Part shown: one piece after another, positions 5,509 to 8,834 of the stretch | Layout: the number at the start of each line of letters is the position of its first letter | Position numbering within the stretch: the first letter of the stretch is position 1 | Source of the DNA: CAYUNT01 sp964446285 | Lineage (GTDB): Bacteria; Sumerlaeota; Sumerlaeia; SLMS01; CAYUNT01 | Length of the DNA: 8,834 bases | Assembly: GCA_964446285.1 (NCBI GenBank) | Contig: CAYUNT010000189.1 | Span: 1-8,834 of the forward strand | Direction of reading: 5' to 3' | Program-made: the position numbers and the translations under genes | The notes under the pieces: generated by a model | What the model was told of the DNA's origin: nothing | Seen by the model: the letters and a program-made list of their open reading frames with translations, nothing else | The model's database searches: none

Positions 5509-5862
5509 CTAGTCCGTGATCTTGCCCTTCAGGTTTGGCATTGTGCCGGGCTTGTCCGCTTCCCAGTAGCGCGACTCGTCCCCGGTGGCCGTCACGTTTT
5601 CATACACGCCTTTGTCTTTCCGGACCAACTTTGTGAAACCGAGATTTTTCAAATCGGCGGCTGTGTGCGGCGTGGCCACCCCTACAGGGAAGATCAGCCG
5701 TTCGACCGGCGCGCCGCACTGGGGGCAAACCTCCAGCCGCGCGTCCTTAATCGACTGGCGCACGGTAAATCCATCGCGGCAATACGGGCATCCGGCGGGC
5801 GCTTGCCCGGGTTCCGTTTTTGCCTCCGGTTTTGCGGAAAACGCATATTCGTATATTGGCAT
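5509..5862 (-). CDS. FmdB-like zinc-ribbon protein, variant N-terminus
   Basis: A small 117-residue protein that begins MPIYEY, the hallmark opening of the FmdB/CxxC-CxxC-SSSS zinc-ribbon family. Two knuckles are present, Cys25-Pro-Tyr-Cys28 and Cys46-Pro-Gln-Cys49-Gly, with the family-like FTVRQS between them and APVERLI after the second. In typical members the first CxxC follows directly after MPxYEY. Here 18 residues (7-24, rich in Ala, Lys, Glu and Pro) are inserted, moving the first knuckle downstream. The C-terminal half (DLKNLGFTKLVRKDKGVYENVTATG, quoted in part: GFTKLVRKDKGVYENV, 75-90) is charged and not part of the ribbon. The family is often labelled a regulatory protein, but its biochemical role is poorly established; I infer only a zinc-binding cytoplasmic protein. 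A purine-rich GAAAGAGAC stretch precedes the ATG as a weak ribosome site. It is divergent from the GT2 gene. Confidence 0.75.
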   Translation of the reverse strand: MPIYEYAFSAKPEAKTEPGQAPAGCPYCRDGFTVRQSIKDARLEVCPQCGAPVERLIFPVGVATPHTAADLKNLGFTKLVRKDKGVYENVTATGDESRYWEADKPGTMPNLKGKITD

Positions 5863-6284
5863 GTCTCTTTCGCCTCAACTTGCACGGGCGGCGCGGCGCA
5901 ATGAGACACAACCCGCCCGCCGTCCATCCGATTCCGTTTCGAGGAGCCTTTGTTCCTCCTCGCTTCCTCCTGCTCCTCCCCGTCCTCCCTGTCTGGCCTG
6001 AAATGTATGAAGCGGGCGGCGGCGGTTCCAGGAAAAAATGCATGCTCCTCCCGCGCCGCGTTTTCTGCCAGCGAAACCGGCCCTTGACTTTCCCCGGAAC
6101 TGGCGTCAGGGCTTGATTGGCAGCCCGGCTGGACGGGGCTTGGCGAATGTTTTTTCTGTGCTGATAATTATCTTCCCCCTTGCCTTCCCCGGGCCAGATT
6201 GTTCCGCCCCCGCCCCGTTTATGCAACTCCGCTATTCGCATACCAGGTTGCTCGATTTCTGATTCTTTTTCCCGGCAATTCTCC
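5863..6284. other. divergent intergenic region with a pyrimidine-rich tract
   Basis: No convincing gene is visible in these 422 bases between the zinc-ribbon gene (minus) and the GT2 gene (plus). It holds a plus-strand pyrimidine tract at 5951-5993 built on repeated CTCC, and a candidate promoter at 6140-6168. The reading frames crossing it are Arg/Pro-rich and lack start signals. None of the tandem repeat families of the left half appear here. Confidence 0.6.
6140..6168 (+). promoter_or_regulatory. candidate sigma70-type promoter of the GT2 gene
   Basis: TTGGCG (6140-6145, four of six matches to TTGACA) is separated by exactly 17 bp from GATAAT (6163-6168, five of six matches to TATAAT). 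Transcription would start near 6175 and give a leader of about 110 nt before the GT2 start. It sits in the one A+T-rich patch of the gap. The match is by eye only. Confidence 0.5.
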
Positions 6285-7301
6285 ATGACTGAATCCTCAA
6301 ACATGCCTTTCATTTCCGCCGTTGTTCCCTGCTACAATGAAGAAGAAAACCTGCCCATCCTGCACGAACGCCTGACGAAGGTTTTTCAGTCTCTTGGGCG
6401 TCCTTACGAAATCGTGCTCGTGGACGACGGCAGCCGCGACCGCACATTTGCCGTCATCGCGGAACTGAGCCGCAAAGACCCCTGTGTTCGCGGCGTCAGC
6501 CTCTCGCGCAATTTCGGACATCAAATCTGCCTCACCTGCGGCCTCGATCATGCGCGCGGCGAGGTCGTCGCGATGATGGACGCCGATTTGCAGGACCCGC
6601 CCGAACTCATCGGCGAGATGCTGAAAAAATACGAAGAAGGCTACGACGTCGTTTATGCCGTTCGGACCAGGCGCGAAGGCGAGACGATGTTCAAAAAGGC
6701 CACAGCGGCGTTATTTTACCGCATCCTGCGTTTTTTTACACGCATCGACATACCGGTCGATACGGGCGATTTCCGCCTCATCTCGCGCCGCGCTCTCGAC
6801 AGCGTTCTTTCGCTGCGCGAGCGAAATCGCTTCCTGCGCGGATTGTTTTCGTGGGTTGGATTCCGCCAGATTGGCGTTCCGTATGTCCGCCCTGCGCGCC
6901 TCAAGGGCGAAACTAAATATCCGCTGCGCAAAATGGTCCGCTTCGCGCTCGACGGCATCACGTCATTCAGCACATTTCCGCTCCACGCGGCGTCTTTCCT
7001 CGGAATGCTTGCCGCGCTCGCCGGATTCCTCTACGGATTGCGCGTGTTTTACATCGCCATGATTGGCAAACCCGTTCCCGGCTGGGCCTCGCTCATGGTG
7101 GTGGTTCTGTTTTTCGGCGGCGTGCAGCTGTTCACGCTGGGCGTGCTCGGCGATTACGTCGGGCGGATTTTCGATGAAGTGAAACGCCGTCCGTTGTATT
7201 TTGTGCGCGACCGCGCAGGATTCGGCGAGGACGCCTCAATGAAAGGGCCGTGCCCGCCTCCATCGCCCGTGCCTTCTGTTCCGCCGAATAAAAAAACATG
7301 A
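6285..7301 (+). CDS. GT2 family glycosyltransferase, DPM1/GtrB-like membrane protein
   Basis: This protein probably moves a sugar from a nucleotide sugar to polyprenyl phosphate at the inner membrane, giving a lipid-linked donor for surface glycans; the exact sugar cannot be told. The 338-residue product begins with a GT-A domain: ISAVVPCYNEEENL (10-23), VLVDDGS (44-50), and MDADLQDPPELI (98-109) with the metal-binding Asp-x-Asp at 99 and 101. YDVVYAVRTRREGE (120-133) and DTGDFRLISRRA (159-170) are typical of GtrB/ArnC-type enzymes. The segment KGETKYPLRKM (208-218) precedes two membrane helices at about 232-257 and 266-290, ending in a basic cytoplasmic tail. The open frame extends to 6180, but the upstream residues resemble no domain and the promoter would fall inside that extension, so I start at ATG 6285. 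ATG 6303 is an alternative; neither has a clear Shine-Dalgarno site. Confidence 0.92.
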   Translation: MTESSNMPFISAVVPCYNEEENLPILHERLTKVFQSLGRPYEIVLVDDGSRDRTFAVIAELSRKDPCVRGVSLSRNFGHQICLTCGLDHARGEVVAMMDADLQDPPELIGEMLKKYEEGYDVVYAVRTRREGETMFKKATAALFYRILRFFTRIDIPVDTGDFRLISRRALDSVLSLRERNRFLRGLFSWVGFRQIGVPYVRPARLKGETKYPLRKMVRFALDGITSFSTFPLHAASFLGMLAALAGFLYGLRVFYIAMIGKPVPGWASLMVVVLFFGGVQLFTLGVLGDYVGRIFDEVKRRPLYFVRDRAGFGEDASMKGPCPPPSPVPSVPPNKKT

Positions 7302-7314
7302 ATGCACGGAATTC

Positions 7315-7402
7315 TTAGACAGGATTTGCAAGATGGACAAAACATTCGAGAAGAGCAGATGCCAATTTCCATTTTCGTTGTTCATCCTGTAAATCCTGTC
7401 TA
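7315..7402. repeat. inverted repeat of ACAGGATTT type between the two glycosyltransferase genes
   Basis: The left arm (about 7315-7344, TTAGACAGGATTTGCAAGAT...) and right arm (about 7377-7402, ...ATCCTGTAAATCCTGTCTA) are imperfect reverse complements separated by about 32 bp. The right arm read on the minus strand is made of 9-nt units (ACAGGATTT, ACAGGATGA). The element begins 14 bp after the GT2 stop codon and ends about 26 bp before the GT4 start. A transcript could form a stem of roughly 24 bp with several mismatches. I recall similar AATCCTGTAAATCCTGTC sequences dispersed in other bacterial genomes but cannot verify this here. Confidence 0.8.
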
Positions 7403-7428
7403 TTCTATTTCCTTCTTTTTTGCCTCCC

Positions 7429-8682
7429 ATGATTTCTACCCCCGCCGCACCATCCGCTTCGCCTGCCGCGCCGCAAGCGGGCGCCCGCCCATCTCGTCCG
7501 CCGCTGAAAATCTGTTTTTGCAACTACGAATATCCGCCTTTGGGCGGCGGGGGCGGAACCGCCTCGATGTTCCTCGCCCGCGAACTTGTGCGCCTTGGCC
7601 ACACGGTTGAGATGATCACGACGGCCTGGCGCGGCCTGCCGCGCGACGTGCGCGAAGAGCGCTATCGCGTCCGCCGCCTGCCCGCCCTGCGATCGAATGC
7701 CAGCCGGTGCCGCCCGCATGAAATGGCCAGCTACTCGGCGCTCGCTTGCATGTATTTGTTCGCGCGCGGCGGACCACGCCCCGACGCCTTTGTGAGTTTC
7801 CACTCGATTCCTTCCGGAATGGCCGCCTGGCCGCTGTCTGTGTTGTGGGGCGTGCCGCACGTCATCATGTTTTGCGGCGGCGACGTGCCGGGCAACGTCC
7901 CCGAAAAAACCCAGCGCTATCATCGCTGGACGCTTTGGCTGAACCGCGCGATCGTGCGCCAGTCCGCCGCCGCGCTTGCGAACAGCAACGGCCTCGCTGC
8001 CCTCGCGCGCCACGCCTTCCCCGGAAAAACCATCGGCATCGTCCGCAATGGAGTCGATCCGTCCGTCTTTTCGCCGCGCGCGGACAATGCGCCTGCCGAT
8101 GCCCCAAAGCCGTCATCACGGCTGCGGTTTTTGTTTGTCGGACGCCTCTGCGCCGAGAAGGCGCTCGAAGTTCTCCTCGCTGCGCTCGATCTCCTGCGGC
8201 GCGAACGCCCGTCGCTCGATTGGGAATTTGTCATGGTGGGCGACGGCCCTGAACGTTCCGCACTCGATGCGCAAATCCGCGCGCTCAACCTGGGCGGCCG
8301 CGTCCGCATCGAGGGATGGATCGACCGCCCGCGCATTCCGGATTTTTACCGCTCCGCCGATGTGTTTTTGCTGCCCTCGCGATTCGAGGGAATGCCTAAC
8401 GTCGTGCTCGAAGCGATGGCGTCGGGCCTGCCCGTCGTTGGCACGCGCATCAGCGGCACGGAGGAACTGGTCATCCACGACCGCACGGGGCTTTTGGTCG
8501 CGCCCGAGGAAGCGGCGCCCCTGGCCGCGGCGATCGGCGAACTGGCCGCCGATCCAGCGCGCCGATTGGCGATGGGCCGCGCCGCCCGCGAAGAGGTTTT
8601 GCGCGCCTGGACCTGGGAATCCCGCGCTCGCGAACTCGAAACCGTCCTTTACGACTGCGCCTCGCGCCGCAAAAGATCATAG
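7429..8682 (+). CDS. GT4 family glycosyltransferase (GT-B fold)
   Basis: A retaining glycosyltransferase that should add a sugar from a nucleotide donor to a growing glycan or glycolipid at the cytoplasmic face; donor and acceptor are unknown. The 417-residue product has the N-terminal acceptor domain with PPLGGGGGTA (36-45), and FCGGDVPGN (148-156). NGVDPSVF (207-214) marks the domain junction. In the donor-binding half, FLFVGRLCAEKALE (234-247) has the conserved Arg239 and Lys244. RFEGMPNVVLEAMASGLPVV (318-337) includes the EX7E motif, Glu320 and Glu328, followed by GTEEL and GLLV. The first 25 residues are a Pro/Ala-rich lead. I start at ATG 7429; an in-frame TTG at 7420 would add only three residues, and no Shine-Dalgarno sequence supports either. 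It follows the GT2 gene by 127 bp, separated by an inverted repeat, so co-transcription is possible but may be attenuated. Confidence 0.93.
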   Translation: MISTPAAPSASPAAPQAGARPSRPPLKICFCNYEYPPLGGGGGTASMFLARELVRLGHTVEMITTAWRGLPRDVREERYRVRRLPALRSNASRCRPHEMASYSALACMYLFARGGPRPDAFVSFHSIPSGMAAWPLSVLWGVPHVIMFCGGDVPGNVPEKTQRYHRWTLWLNRAIVRQSAAALANSNGLAALARHAFPGKTIGIVRNGVDPSVFSPRADNAPADAPKPSSRLRFLFVGRLCAEKALEVLLAALDLLRRERPSLDWEFVMVGDGPERSALDAQIRALNLGGRVRIEGWIDRPRIPDFYRSADVFLLPSRFEGMPNVVLEAMASGLPVVGTRISGTEELVIHDRTGLLVAPEEAAPLAAAIGELAADPARRLAMGRAAREEVLRAWTWESRARELETVLYDCASRRKRS

Positions 8683-8691
8683 AAGATTACT

Positions 8692-8760
8692 ACCACGAAA
8701 AACACGAAAAGACGCGAAAAAGAAATTTCTTCTTTTCGTTATTTTGGCGTTTTTCGCGGT
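8692..8760. repeat. inverted repeat of CACGAAAAA type after the GT4 gene
   Basis: The left arm 8692-8724 (ACCACGAAAAACACGAAAAG and on) and right arm 8727-8760 (complement starts ACCGCGAAAAACGCCAAAAT) are imperfect reverse complements with almost no loop (AAATTTC at the centre). Each arm is a loose tandem of about 9 nt around ACGAAAA. It begins 10 bp after the GT4 stop codon and could act as a hairpin terminator or 3'-end stabiliser, though A/T-rich mismatches make the stem imperfect. The remaining bases to 8813 show nothing recognisable. Confidence 0.8.
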
Positions 8761-8813
8761 TGGAAATGCTTTTTCTAGGCTTATACCAATTTCCCGTAAT
8801 TCTGTTCCCTGAA

Positions 8814-8832
8814 TTTGCTCTGAAGGAGCAAA
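8814..8832 (+). promoter_or_regulatory. 7-bp hairpin overlapping a strong Shine-Dalgarno sequence at the window edge
   Basis: TTTGCTC (8814-8820) and GAGCAAA (8826-8832) are perfect complements around a 5-nt loop. GAAGGAG (8822-8828) is a strong ribosome binding sequence, and a start codon would be expected a few bases past 8834. This implies another plus-strand gene immediately downstream, with a ribosome site partly enclosed by the hairpin. The gene itself cannot be seen. Confidence 0.45.
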
Positions 8833-8834
8833 AG

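Noticed and set aside
6180..6284. N-terminal extension of the GT2 protein
   Set aside because: The added 35 residues lack any domain match, and a start at 6180 would fall almost on the predicted transcription start.

Overview
The window comes from a bacterial chromosome with high-G+C coding regions, probably a Gram-negative organism: it has a predicted lipoprotein with a lipobox and an exported glycosidase. No marker gene fixes the taxon. Three things lean weakly toward the PVC superphylum (Planctomycetes, Verrucomicrobia, Lentisphaerae, Kiritimatiellae) or a neighbouring uncultured phylum such as Sumerlaeota. They are an NPCBM-GH27 alpha-galactosidase, an FmdB-like zinc-ribbon protein with an atypical N-terminus, and intergenic tandem tracts of the CACAACT and ATGGGACNN type. 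The placement is inference.

Left part (1-5862), all genes on the minus strand. Reading in the direction of transcription, from high to low coordinates, the order is: an FmdB-like zinc-ribbon protein (5509-5862), a secreted three-domain alpha-galactosidase (3342-5372), a putative lipoprotein of unknown function (2353-3006), folD (1204-2103) and tpiA (119-904). Gaps of about 100-340 bp separate them, and most have their own Shine-Dalgarno sequence, so they look like separate or loosely coupled units rather than a tight operon. The gaps from 1 to 3341 are filled largely with short-period tandem repeats of 7 or 9 nt. The tracts face each other in inverted orientation across each gene. folD is the clearest case: it sits inside a nested three-layer inverted repeat whose outer arms match at 59 of 62 positions.

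Right part (5863-8834), genes on the plus strand. A divergent 422-bp gap carries a plausible sigma70-type promoter. It leads into a polyprenol-phosphate glycosyltransferase-like GT2 membrane protein (6285-7301) and a GT4 glycosyltransferase (7429-8682), probably parts of a cell-surface glycan or glycolipid pathway. Two other inverted-repeat elements follow these genes: an ACAGGATTT-type one at 7315-7402 and a CACGAAAAA-type one at 8692-8760. The window ends on a small hairpin overlapping a strong Shine-Dalgarno sequence, probably that of a gene starting just outside.

The genes themselves belong to ordinary families. tpiA and folD are housekeeping (glycolysis, one-carbon metabolism), the galactosidase suggests use of galactosyl glycans, and the two transferases suggest envelope glycan synthesis. 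The unusual part is the non-coding architecture: several short-period repeat families, nearly all arranged as inverted pairs around or directly after genes.
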